A stretch of DNA of 7,066 bases from an uncultured Pseudorhodobacter sp. (GCA_945952425.1 CAMFIX010000152.1:1-7066); one strand, 5' to 3'. Shown: positions 1 through 6,159, counted from the stretch's first letter. Notes: generated by a model not told the origin, from the sequence alone. Program-made: numbers and translations.

Positions 1-478
1 TCTCCGCACTCTTGCGCCGCGCCTCCTGCCCCGCGCCGAAGTCGATGGGCATCAAAACCCCGCGCGCCTCGTGCGGCTGACACAGAAGAGAGTGGCAAAT
101 AAGCTTCACATCGGGCCGCACCCGCGCCACCAGATGCCCGATCGACAGCCCATCCGCGATGCCGAACGGATGATTGGCAACGACCAGCAAAGGCCCCTCT
201 CTCGGAATATGCGCGAGTTCCTCCGCCGAGATCTCGGGCCGAAACCCCAGCACCCGCACCGCCTCGGAGAAGACCGGCGCGTCGGGATCGCGCGTCTCTT
301 GCCACTGCTGGTAGAGGCTCTCGAACCGCGCCCTACCAGATAGGCGCTCAATCGCCCGGATTAGCGTGCGCCGAAACCAGGGCATGTCGGGCGTCGAATA
401 GGTAAACATCGGCCCACGCCGAGGCTCGGGCGCCGCTTCGAACTCGACCAGGTCCGCCACATCGTCCTTCGCCATCAT
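1..478 (-). CDS. Lysophospholipid acyltransferase family protein (PlsC-like), C-terminus cut by window edge
   Basis: Probably transfers an acyl chain to a lipid or lysolipid at the cytoplasmic membrane; the acceptor cannot be told from sequence. The first 159 residues are visible and the gene runs off the left edge, so no stop is seen. Residues 101-110 read ANHPFGIADG, the acyltransferase catalytic block with His103 and Asp109. The H-to-D spacing is five residues, not the four of classical PlsC; this fits the hemolysin-like/COG3176-type acyltransferases with NHPxGxxDG. A second conserved-looking stretch, GVLMPIDFGAG, follows at about 140-150. Two ATG codons stand in tandem (478 and 475). A purine-rich GAAGGGCGGG lies just upstream, so either could be the start. 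It lies 72 bases downstream of puuD on the same strand, but nothing links it to urate breakdown. The family is fairly sure, the substrate unknown. Confidence 0.82.
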   Translation of the reverse strand, partial: MMAKDDVADLVEFEAAPEPRRGPMFTYSTPDMPWFRRTLIRAIERLSGRARFESLYQQWQETRDPDAPVFSEAVRVLGFRPEISAEELAHIPREGPLLVVANHPFGIADGLSIGHLVARVRPDVKLICHSLLCQPHEARGVLMPIDFGAGQEARRKSAE

Positions 479-550
479 CCCGCCCTTCGCCCAGATGCGT
501 CAGCCTTGCGCGTTTTGGGTGACAGGAAGATGACAAAATCGCAACAGATC

Positions 551-1777
551 TCAGCTCTCGACGCCGGTCGCGCGGAACCAGGCCACGATGGCGGCGCGCT
601 CGGCCGGCTCCATGAAGGACAAATTGGCCGGCGGCATGGCATGGGTCAGCCCCGCCTGCTCGTAAATCCGCCGGGCATTGCGCGCCACATCGGTCGGCGT
701 TTCCAGCACAACCCCTTTTGGCGCATAGTGAATTCCATCCTGCACCGGCTCGCGCGCATGGCACATCGAACAGCGCCCCTGCACGATCGAGACCACGTCG
801 TCAAACCCCGGCGCCGCCGCCAGGATGACCTCCGGCCTGGTCAGTTTCGCCTCCGGATCGGGGTGCCGCATCGGCGCGGTCGAGAGCCAGGCCACGATCA
901 GGAACAGCACCGCCGTCACCGCCCAGGTCCAGGCGGGCGAGCCCTTGCCCGCGTGCCGGGTGTTGAACCAGTGCCGGATCGACACGCCCATCAAAAAGAC
1001 GAGGCTGGCGATGATCCAGTTATACTCCGTCGCAAAAATCAACGGGTAGTGGTTCGACAGCATCAGGAACACGACAGGCAGCGTCAGATAGTTGTTATGC
1101 GTGCTGCGCTGCTTGGCGATCTTGCCGTATTTCGCATCCGGCACCCGACCCGCGACCAGGTCGGCCACCACGATTCTCTGGTTCGGCATGATGATGAAGA
1201 AAACGTTGCCGCTCATGATCGAGGCCGTAAAGGCGCCCAGATGCAGCATCGCCGCGCGGCCGCTGAAGACATGGGTGTAAAACCACGCCATGCCCACCAG
1301 AACGACGAAAAGCGCCACCATCACCGCGGTCTGGTTGGCCTGCACGAAAGTCTTGCAAATCTGGTTGTAAACCAGCCATCCGAAGGCCAGCGAGCCCAGC
1401 GAAATCGCCACGGCCTGCAGCACCGAAAGATCCATAACCTCCGGATCAATAAGGAAAAATTGTGCCCCCTGATAGTAGACCAGCGTCAAGAGAGCAAAGC
1501 CGGAAAGCCATGTCGTATAGCTCTCCCATTTGAACCAGACAAGGTGTTCAGGCATCGTTTCCGGCGCCACGAGGAACTTGCGGATGTGATAAAACCCGCC
1601 GCCATGCACCTGCCATTCTTCGCCATGCGCGCCTGGCGGCAGGTCCGGCGCCTTTTTCAGCCCCAGATCCAGCGCGACGAAGTAAAAACTCGACCCGATC
1701 CAGGCCATGGCCGTGACGACATGCAGCCAGCGCACCGCGACCGCCACCCAATCCCAAATCACGATCCAGTCATACAT
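551..1777 (-). CDS. puuD: Urate hydroxylase PuuD (membrane urate oxidase with C-terminal cytochrome c domain)
   Basis: Oxidises urate to 5-hydroxyisourate, the first step of urate breakdown. Unlike soluble cofactor-free uricase it is an inner-membrane protein, and it is thought to pass electrons to the respiratory chain through its haem domain. The 408-residue product has a hydrophobic N-terminal part (Urate_ox_N/DUF989 type). About eight membrane segments are visible near 12-36, 84-103, 118-138, 147-170, 176-198, 229-247, 253-270 and 283-302, with many histidines (H19, H179, H227, H243, H269) that could serve haem or the active site. The C-terminal cytochrome c domain (about 325-405) carries CSMCH (C336, C339, H340) and a likely axial Met381 in HAMPPANL. 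Length fits the family. The ATG at 1777 is preceded by AGGGGG with 5-base spacing. It is divergent from a LysR gene and close to allA, supporting a purine catabolism role. No frameshift is seen. Confidence 0.95.
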   Translation of the reverse strand: MYDWIVIWDWVAVAVRWLHVVTAMAWIGSSFYFVALDLGLKKAPDLPPGAHGEEWQVHGGGFYHIRKFLVAPETMPEHLVWFKWESYTTWLSGFALLTLVYYQGAQFFLIDPEVMDLSVLQAVAISLGSLAFGWLVYNQICKTFVQANQTAVMVALFVVLVGMAWFYTHVFSGRAAMLHLGAFTASIMSGNVFFIIMPNQRIVVADLVAGRVPDAKYGKIAKQRSTHNNYLTLPVVFLMLSNHYPLIFATEYNWIIASLVFLMGVSIRHWFNTRHAGKGSPAWTWAVTAVLFLIVAWLSTAPMRHPDPEAKLTRPEVILAAAPGFDDVVSIVQGRCSMCHAREPVQDGIHYAPKGVVLETPTDVARNARRIYEQAGLTHAMPPANLSFMEPAERAAIVAWFRATGVES

Positions 1778-1798
1778 CGCCGCCCCCTTTTTGCGCAG

Positions 1799-1826
1799 CC
1801 TATACCCTCTCTCACTCTTCTGTCAT
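1799..1826 (-). promoter_or_regulatory. Candidate sigma70-type promoter of puuD
   Basis: Read on the minus strand, ATGACA (1826-1821, five of six matches to the -35 consensus) is followed after 16 bases by TATAGG (1804-1799, four of six to the -10). Transcription would start near 1792, leaving a leader of about 15 bases that contains the AGGGGG ribosome site of puuD. The fit of position, spacing and ribosome site makes this the best promoter in the window, but it rests on pattern matching only. Confidence 0.5.
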
Positions 1827-1837
1827 TCCGGGGAATG
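1824..1837. promoter_or_regulatory. Dyad CATTCC-GG-GGAATG overlapping the puuD -35; candidate operator
   Basis: A perfect 6+6 base inverted repeat with a 2-base spacer lies in the puuD/lysR gap. Its left arm overlaps the candidate puuD -35 hexamer (1821-1826), so a protein bound here could block or contact RNA polymerase. The obvious candidate binder is the adjacent LysR protein, although the spacing is not the usual LysR T-N11-A layout centred on this dyad. Confidence 0.35.
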
Positions 1838-1845
1838 TCTCAGCA

Positions 1846-1866
1846 CTTTCAAATTCCGCATGAAAG
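1846..1866. promoter_or_regulatory. Inverted repeat CTTTCA-N9-TGAAAG before the LysR gene; candidate LysR box
   Basis: A perfect 6+6 base inverted repeat with a 9-base AT-leaning spacer ends 16 bases before the LysR start codon. Arm spacing of nine matches the ATC-N9-GAT geometry of LysR recognition sites, though the base letters differ. Its location suits autoregulation of the regulator and activation of divergent puuD from upstream. LysR proteins usually bind one strong and one weaker site, and the second dyad at 1824-1837 could be the partner. Confidence 0.4.
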
Positions 1867-1882
1867 CGTAAGACTTGGGCGC

Positions 1883-2809
1883 ATGTCCTATGTGAACAAC
1901 CTGAAAATGTTCGTCCGCGTCCACGAGCTCGCCTCGATGAGCGCGGCCGCCCGCGACCAGCGCACCTCGCCGGCCGTCGCCTCCGCCCGGATTTCCGAGC
2001 TGGAAAAGCACCTTGGCGTCCGTCTTTTCAACCGCACGACCCGCAGTCTGCAGCCGACCGAAAGCGGGAAACTGTTCTATGAGGGCGCGAAAAAGGTGCT
2101 GGAGGCCATCGAAGAAGCAGAGGCCGCGGTCCGCGATGTTGCGCAAAACCCGCGAGGGGTGATTTTTGTCGCGGCCCCGCTGGGAATCGGCCGCAGGCTG
2201 ATCGCCCCGCATGTCCCTGCTTTCAAAGAGCTTTATCCGCAGATCGACATCCGCCTGCGCCTGTCGGACCGCGGCGTGGACCTGACGGCCGAGGGCTTGG
2301 ACGTGGCCTTTCACCTCGGGCAGCTGGAGGATTCCACGCTGAAGGTTCGCCAGATCGCCGATTGCCCGCGCCTCCTCTGCGCCGCGCCGGCCTATATCGC
2401 GCGTCGCGGCATGCCCGAGGATGGCGCGGCCCTGGTCTCTGGCCGCCACGACTGCCTGAACCTGCGATTCCCGGGGGCGAAAGAGTTTCAGTGGACGTTG
2501 CAAACACCAGAAGGATCAAAGCGTTACGAGATTACAGGGCCTTTCGAATCCGATGACGGCGACGTCCTGACGGAATGGGCTCTGGCCGGTCATGGCATCG
2601 TGCTGAAGCCGGTTTTCGAAGTCGCGGAGGCTTTGCAGCGCGGCATGCTCCTGCCTGTCGCGACCGCCACGCCACCTTTGCCAGTGAAACTCTCGCTGCT
2701 GTCCCAAAGCCGCAGCCAAAAAGACAGCAAGATTCGCCTATTCTGCGACTTCATGATTGCGAGGATCAAGGCAGACCTGGCAGCAAGAATGGCGCTGGTG
2801 CCGGGATGA
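1883..2809 (+). CDS. LysR-family transcriptional regulator, divergent from puuD
   Basis: DNA-binding regulator of 308 residues, normal length for the family. The N-terminal winged helix-turn-helix covers about residues 5-65, with the recognition region SPAVASARISELEKHLG (29-45) and the hallmark VRLFNRTTRSLQPTESG that follows. A linker helix (about 66-90) leads to the LysR substrate-binding domain (about 92-295), which includes the typical GHGIVLKPVFEVAEAL near 236-251. The start at 1883 was chosen because LysR proteins begin only a few residues before the LKMFVRV helix. An in-frame ATG at 1835 would add 16 residues and would place the 1846-1866 dyad inside the gene, so it is less likely. No strong ribosome site precedes 1883. 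Position opposite puuD, and upstream of the hydrolase-allA pair, suggests it controls purine/ureide genes. The effector is unknown; urate or a ureide is inference. Confidence 0.92.
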   Translation: MSYVNNLKMFVRVHELASMSAAARDQRTSPAVASARISELEKHLGVRLFNRTTRSLQPTESGKLFYEGAKKVLEAIEEAEAAVRDVAQNPRGVIFVAAPLGIGRRLIAPHVPAFKELYPQIDIRLRLSDRGVDLTAEGLDVAFHLGQLEDSTLKVRQIADCPRLLCAAPAYIARRGMPEDGAALVSGRHDCLNLRFPGAKEFQWTLQTPEGSKRYEITGPFESDDGDVLTEWALAGHGIVLKPVFEVAEALQRGMLLPVATATPPLPVKLSLLSQSRSQKDSKIRLFCDFMIARIKADLAARMALVPG

Positions 2810-2823
2810 CGCATAACATTTCA

Positions 2824-2895
2824 GCTATGGTTTTGCCGGTCGGATGTCCTGGGCTAGGGCCGACAAGCCGCTTTCGTCTGGGGAAAACCCATAGC
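2824..2895 (+). other. Possible structured leader RNA or regulatory element upstream of the hydrolase-allA pair
   Basis: In the 126-base gap between lysR and the next gene, GCTATGGTTTT (2824-2834) can pair with AAAACC(C)ATAGC (2884-2895), giving 11 base pairs with one bulged C. Inside, GTCGG (2839-2843) pairs with CCGAC (2860-2864), and CCT (2848-2850) with AGG (2856-2858). Alternative pairings compete: GGGCTA (2851-2856) with TAGCCC (2892-2897), and the tight GGG-AAAA-CCC hairpin (2881-2890). Neither arm is followed by a T-run typical of an intrinsic terminator. It may be a lysR 3' structure, a leader of the next operon, or chance. I do not recognise a known riboswitch. Confidence 0.25.
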
Positions 2896-2935
2896 CCGCA
2901 AGTTATCGGTCTTCGCCCGCTTTTTGGCCTGATCC

Positions 2936-3688
2936 ATGGCTGAAACCCGCCCAAACCCATTGCTCGGCAGTTATAGGTTCGCCAAGCCAAGCGCCCCCCT
3001 GGTCCCCACAGAACTCGCCTCGTCCGGCCCCTGGACCGTCCTCTTCCTACCCGGAGCCTCGTCGGACCTCGTCCTGTCCTGCGCCTCCATCGGCCACGAC
3101 CCCAGCCGAGCGCCCTCGCCCGAATGGGTTCGCACCGCCACGGCCGAAAACCGCCCCGCCATCTTCCTCCTCGATCGCGCCCGCAGCTGGGCCACCGCAC
3201 CGGGCCTCGACGAGGTCTTGCGCCAAGCCCTCGCAACCCTTTGCCTACGAAAGGAAATCCGCCGCATCCTCGCCATTGGCACCTCCCTCGGCGCCTTCAC
3301 TGCCCTTGCCGCGAGCCAGAGCCTGCCCCTAGACGCCCTGATCGCCATCGGCCCGCAACACCAACCCGCCGCCCCCTGGGAAACCCGCTGGCGAACCTGG
3401 ACCGCAAGCCTGCCTGAAACCCTGTGCGCTCCGATCAGCCGGGCCCAGCACACCTATATCTTGCATGGCGCTGACGATCAGACCCAAGCCCTAGGCTTCC
3501 CCAACCTCCCTTCCGCCGACCATCTCTTCTTCCCCAACCAATCCCACGCCACCCTCGCCCAGCACCTCAAACCCGCCATGCCCAGCCTGATTGCAGCCGC
3601 CTTCGCTCAAGACCGCCGCCGCGTCCTGCGTCTCACCACGCAGGCCGGAGGCCAGAGATTTTTCGCAGAAAAACCGTCAACCCGCTGA
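2936..3688 (+). CDS. Small alpha/beta hydrolase of unknown substrate, paired with allA
   Basis: The 250-residue product shows the alpha/beta hydrolase catalytic set. The nucleophile elbow GTSLG puts Ser117 at its centre. An acid, Asp180 or Asp181, lies in YILHGADDQ. A histidine, His204, lies in FFPNQSHATL. An early strand-turn VLFLPGASS (35-43) may form the oxyanion side. The stretch SCASIGHDPSRAPSPEW (48-64), ahead of the first catalytic motif, looks like a family-specific marker rather than a lid. There is no signal peptide or membrane segment, so it is probably cytoplasmic. Start 2936 has only a weak ribosome site, but no better in-frame start is visible. Its stop is 13 bases before allA, so the two are very likely co-transcribed. 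A ureide- or amide-cleaving role is conceivable from context alone; the sequence does not show the substrate. The arginine-rich tail (227-250) looks dispensable. Confidence 0.8.
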   Translation: MAETRPNPLLGSYRFAKPSAPLVPTELASSGPWTVLFLPGASSDLVLSCASIGHDPSRAPSPEWVRTATAENRPAIFLLDRARSWATAPGLDEVLRQALATLCLRKEIRRILAIGTSLGAFTALAASQSLPLDALIAIGPQHQPAAPWETRWRTWTASLPETLCAPISRAQHTYILHGADDQTQALGFPNLPSADHLFFPNQSHATLAQHLKPAMPSLIAAAFAQDRRRVLRLTTQAGGQRFFAEKPSTR

Positions 3689-3701
3689 CAAGGAACAGAA
3701 A

Positions 3702-4175
3702 ATGGACCTGACGCCCGAGCCCCTCACACCAGATGCCTTCGCCCCTTTCGGCGAGGTTCTCGACGCCGCCGGTCCCTTTCGCCTGATTAACGAGGGCCTT
3801 TGCCGCCGCCACCACGACCGCGCCACGCTCGACACCGGCGACGCCCGAGCCGGAATCTCGGTCTTCCTGGCCGAACCCCGCGCCCTCCCCTACAGCTTCA
3901 CCCTGATCGAGCGCCACCCCGAGGGCTCGCAGGCCTTCCTGCCCATGCACCAAAACCCCTTTCTCGTCATCGTCTCGGAAGGCCCCAAGGCCATCCCGCG
4001 CGCCTTCCTGACCGACGGCGCGCAGGGCATCAATCTCTTCCGTGGCACCTGGCATGGCGTGCTGACGCCGCTCCACGCCCCCGGCCTCTTCGCCGTCGTG
4101 GACCGCATCGGCGCAACGCCGAACCTTGAAGAATTTCGTTATTCCAACACCTTCACGGTGCGCCTGCCGCACTAA
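3702..4175 (+). CDS. allA: Ureidoglycolate lyase AllA
   Basis: Splits (S)-ureidoglycolate into glyoxylate and urea, the last step of ureide breakdown, in the cytoplasm. The 157-residue product matches the usual AllA length (E. coli about 160). Family blocks are in order: INEGL (29-33), RRHHD (35-39), ERHPEGSQAFLPM (70-82), FLVIVS (87-92), RAFLTDGAQGIN (100-111), the RGTWHGVL segment with Trp117 and His118, and DRIG (134-137). These correspond to the cupin-like fold and its active site. The reading frame stays open 37 codons upstream to 3591, but that stretch lies in the preceding hydrolase gene. AAGGA shortly before the ATG at 3702 decides the start. It is the second gene of a pair with the alpha/beta hydrolase, and its 3' end overlaps a gene on the other strand. 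Together with puuD it marks a uric acid to glyoxylate route. Confidence 0.95.
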   Translation: MDLTPEPLTPDAFAPFGEVLDAAGPFRLINEGLCRRHHDRATLDTGDARAGISVFLAEPRALPYSFTLIERHPEGSQAFLPMHQNPFLVIVSEGPKAIPRAFLTDGAQGINLFRGTWHGVLTPLHAPGLFAVVDRIGATPNLEEFRYSNTFTVRLPH

Positions 4176-5217
4176 AGCTTTCCAATTTCAAACATTTTGC
4201 CGTTCCTTCGGCAAATCCTTCGAAGCCAGCGACATCCCCCGTTCCCTTCAGATGACAATCCAGGAACCGCGTCGCGAAATGCTGCGCGATGTTGTTCATC
4301 CGCAGCGTATCCCAGACCGGATCGGCATAATGTCCGAAGGCCGCGCCCAGGGCCTCGCGCGGGGCCGGGATCGGCGCGGCCGCATTGTGCCCAGCGCCCA
4401 AAAACGTCAAAAGATGTCGCCATCCGCGCGCCTCTTCAAAGATCGCCCGCATCGCGGCATAGCCCGAAATCTCGTCCTCCGACCCGGCCATCACCATCAT
4501 CGGCAAGGTCACGGCCTTCATCCTCGCCGCATCCCAGAACTCGCGCTGCCGCCCCCAGGGCCCGATCGGCAGGATCGCCTTCAGCCGTGGCGGAACCTGG
4601 GGCGCAGGCAGTTCGAACCCCTCAGCCCTCGCCCAAGCCCTTGCTTTTTCGCTGAATTCCGCCCCTGCGGCGACCAGCGCCCCATAGCCGCCCATCGAAT
4701 AGCCGATGACCGCGTAATCGCCACCCAACGCCTCGGCGACCCGGCCAGTATCGGCAGCCCTGTTCACGAGCGTCGAAGGAAAAGCCCTGCCAGCCAGGTA
4801 GATAGCCTCAGCATAGGTGCTTTCCTCATGATCGAGCGAGGCCACCCGATAACCCTTCGAGGCCAGGTTCTCGCCGAAATGGCTCAGCAGCATGCGGTTG
4901 CCGGGAAAACCATGGCTCAGGATCACCAGCGGGAAATCACCCGGCGCAGCCTCGGCCTCGCGCCCCGCCCGACCGTGCAAAACCGCGGCCGTCCCGTCGC
5001 GCAGCACGGTCGGATAGCGCGTGCCCTCCGCGGCCCGCGCCGGATACCAGAGCTCCACCCGCAGCTGCCGATCCCGCAGCCCGCCGCGCAGCACGTCCGG
5101 CCGGTCGCGATGTACCAGGTCCAGCATCCTCACCCCCACCGGCCAGGCCCCGAACCGCGCCCCTTCCGGTGCGTCCGGCCGCATCCCGTCGATCCGGTTC
5201 CACTCTTCCGCTTTCAT
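4153..5217 (-). CDS. Alpha/beta hydrolase, predicted dienelactone hydrolase / PAF-acetylhydrolase type
   Basis: Likely carboxylester hydrolase of 354 residues; the substrate is unknown. LVILSHGFPGNR (97-108) is the oxyanion-hole strand and turn. The following ENLASKGYRVASLDHEEST (116-134) is typical of COG4188-like proteins. The nucleophile is Ser174 in GYSMGGYG, the likely acid Asp248 in MAGSEDE, and the base His277 in LGAGHNAA. No clear signal peptide is visible, so it is probably cytoplasmic. The frame is open far upstream, into the antisense of the next gene. The ATG at 5217 was chosen because AGGATAGG lies 9 bases before it and the family N-terminal WNRIDGMRPDAPEG motif follows at once; Met12 is an alternative. 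The last eight codons including the stop overlap the 3' end of allA on the opposite strand. It is divergent from the EEP-fold gene across 42 bp. Nothing ties it to purine breakdown. Confidence 0.87.
   Translation of the reverse strand: MKAEEWNRIDGMRPDAPEGARFGAWPVGVRMLDLVHRDRPDVLRGGLRDRQLRVELWYPARAAEGTRYPTVLRDGTAAVLHGRAGREAEAAPGDFPLVILSHGFPGNRMLLSHFGENLASKGYRVASLDHEESTYAEAIYLAGRAFPSTLVNRAADTGRVAEALGGDYAVIGYSMGGYGALVAAGAEFSEKARAWARAEGFELPAPQVPPRLKAILPIGPWGRQREFWDAARMKAVTLPMMVMAGSEDEISGYAAMRAIFEEARGWRHLLTFLGAGHNAAAPIPAPREALGAAFGHYADPVWDTLRMNNIAQHFATRFLDCHLKGTGDVAGFEGFAEGTAKCLKLESFSAAGAP
4196..4215 (+). terminator. Hairpin downstream of allA, possible weak terminator
   Basis: TTTGCCG-TTCCTT-CGGCAAA forms a perfect 7-base-pair stem with a 6-base loop, starting 20 bases after the allA stop. 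A T-run does not follow on the plus strand, so it is not a full intrinsic terminator. It lies inside the C-terminal coding part of the minus-strand hydrolase and may simply reflect that coding sequence. It could still protect or pause the allA transcript. Confidence 0.25.
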
Positions 5218-5259
5218 CTTTTCGAACCTATCCTCGCGCGAAACCACCCCGAGGCCCGT

Positions 5260-6117
5260 ATGCGCTTGCTGTCTTACAACATCCAATATGGTTTCGGCCG
5301 CGACAATGCCTATGACCTCGCCCGAGTCGCGAAAGTGATCGCCGAGGCCGATATCGCCGCCCTGCAAGAGGTCGACCGGCATTGGAGCCGCACGGGTTTC
5401 GACGACCAACCCCGGCTTTTGGCCGAGGCCACCGGCCGTTTCGCCGTCTTCGCACCCGGTTTCGACATGGACGCCGCCACGCCGCAAGATCCGCTCCGGC
5501 GGCGGCAGTTCGGGCCGATGATCCTGTCGCGCTGGCCCATCCTGTGGAGCCGCACGCATCTTCTGCCGCTGCGCCGCATAGTGACGCCGATCAACACCCA
5601 GACCTGCGCGCTGGAGGCGGTGATCGCCGCGCCCGATGGTCCTATCCGCTTGATTTCGCTGCATCTTGCCCATGTCGGCCGCGCCGAGCGCCTGACCCAG
5701 ATTGCCCAGCTCAACGCCCATCAGGCCGCCGTCGCCACCACCGGCGGGCCCTGGAGCGGCACCGACGACGAGCCCTCCCGCAACTGGACCGAAAGCATGC
5801 CCGAGCCGCCCTGCCCGACCTCCTGCCTCTGGCTCGGCGATTTCAACATGGAGCCCGGCTCGCCCGAATACCATGCGATCACCGGCGAGACGCCTTATCA
5901 CCCCGGCGCACTCTATGCCGGCGCCATGGTGGACGCGGTGGCGCATACCGGGCAAACCCTTCATACGCATGAGAAAATCATTTCTGGCACCCGGCGTCTC
6001 CGCCAGCTGGACCACATTTTCGTCACCGCCGACCTCGCCCCACGCCTGCGCAAGACCTGGACCGAGGCCGACCAGATCGCCTCCGATCACCTGCCGCTCT
6101 GGCTGGAAATGGCGTGA
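5260..6117 (+). CDS. Endonuclease/exonuclease/phosphatase (EEP) family metal-dependent hydrolase
   Basis: Metal-dependent phosphodiesterase-fold enzyme of 285 residues; it could act on nucleic acid, a phospholipid head group or another phosphoester. The whole DNase I-like catalytic set is present: Asn7 in LLSYNIQYG, Glu37 in ALQEVD, His135 in LISLHLAH, Asp194 and Asn196 in WLGDFNMEP, Asp251-His252 in QLDHIFV, and Asp276-His277 in ASDHLPLW. No signal peptide is seen, so it is probably cytoplasmic, and the closest class is COG3568-like. A stretch at about 160-188, rich in Gly, Pro, Trp and Cys, sits between the His135 helix and the GDFN strand and looks like an added loop. The start at 5260 has GAGG five bases upstream. 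The long open frame before it is only antisense to the neighbouring hydrolase. It may be co-transcribed with the phosphotransferase gene 42 bases downstream. Confidence 0.9.
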   Translation: MRLLSYNIQYGFGRDNAYDLARVAKVIAEADIAALQEVDRHWSRTGFDDQPRLLAEATGRFAVFAPGFDMDAATPQDPLRRRQFGPMILSRWPILWSRTHLLPLRRIVTPINTQTCALEAVIAAPDGPIRLISLHLAHVGRAERLTQIAQLNAHQAAVATTGGPWSGTDDEPSRNWTESMPEPPCPTSCLWLGDFNMEPGSPEYHAITGETPYHPGALYAGAMVDAVAHTGQTLHTHEKIISGTRRLRQLDHIFVTADLAPRLRKTWTEADQIASDHLPLWLEMA

Positions 6118-6124
6118 GCCCGCC

Positions 6125-6153
6125 TTGACAGCGGGGCGCCTCTCCCCCTCAAT
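6125..6153 (+). promoter_or_regulatory. Candidate promoter just before the phosphotransferase gene
   Basis: A perfect -35 hexamer TTGACA (6125-6130) is followed after 17 bases by CTCAAT (6148-6153), a poor -10 (three of six). Transcription would then begin at about the A of the ATG at 6160, and no ribosome site is visible before that ATG, so a leaderless transcript is possible. The weak -10 keeps confidence low. Read-through from the gene upstream is the alternative. Confidence 0.25.
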
Positions 6154-6159
6154 CCGCGC

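Noticed and set aside
479..550. Terminator or promoter between puuD and the acyltransferase
   Set aside because: Only a 5-base TTTTG/CAAAA pairing with a long loop and a short TGTCA direct repeat are seen. No convincing promoter pair or intrinsic terminator.
506..1882. Long plus-strand open frame running into the LysR gene (would make a 767-residue protein)
   Set aside because: It is antisense to puuD, has Arg/His/Gln-rich low-complexity composition, and exists only because stops are rare in GC-rich DNA. The LysR family start is at 1883.
2971..3453. Minus-strand open frame antisense to the first alpha/beta hydrolase
   Set aside because: Arg/Ala-rich with no motif, while the plus strand has a complete catalytic set.
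3633..4172. Minus-strand open frame antisense to allA
   Set aside because: AllA on plus matches its family from end to end. The antisense product is Gly/Glu-rich and unrecognisable.
6133..6147. GGGG-N7-CCCC hairpin after the EEP gene as a terminator
   Set aside because: Only four base pairs and no T-run follows.
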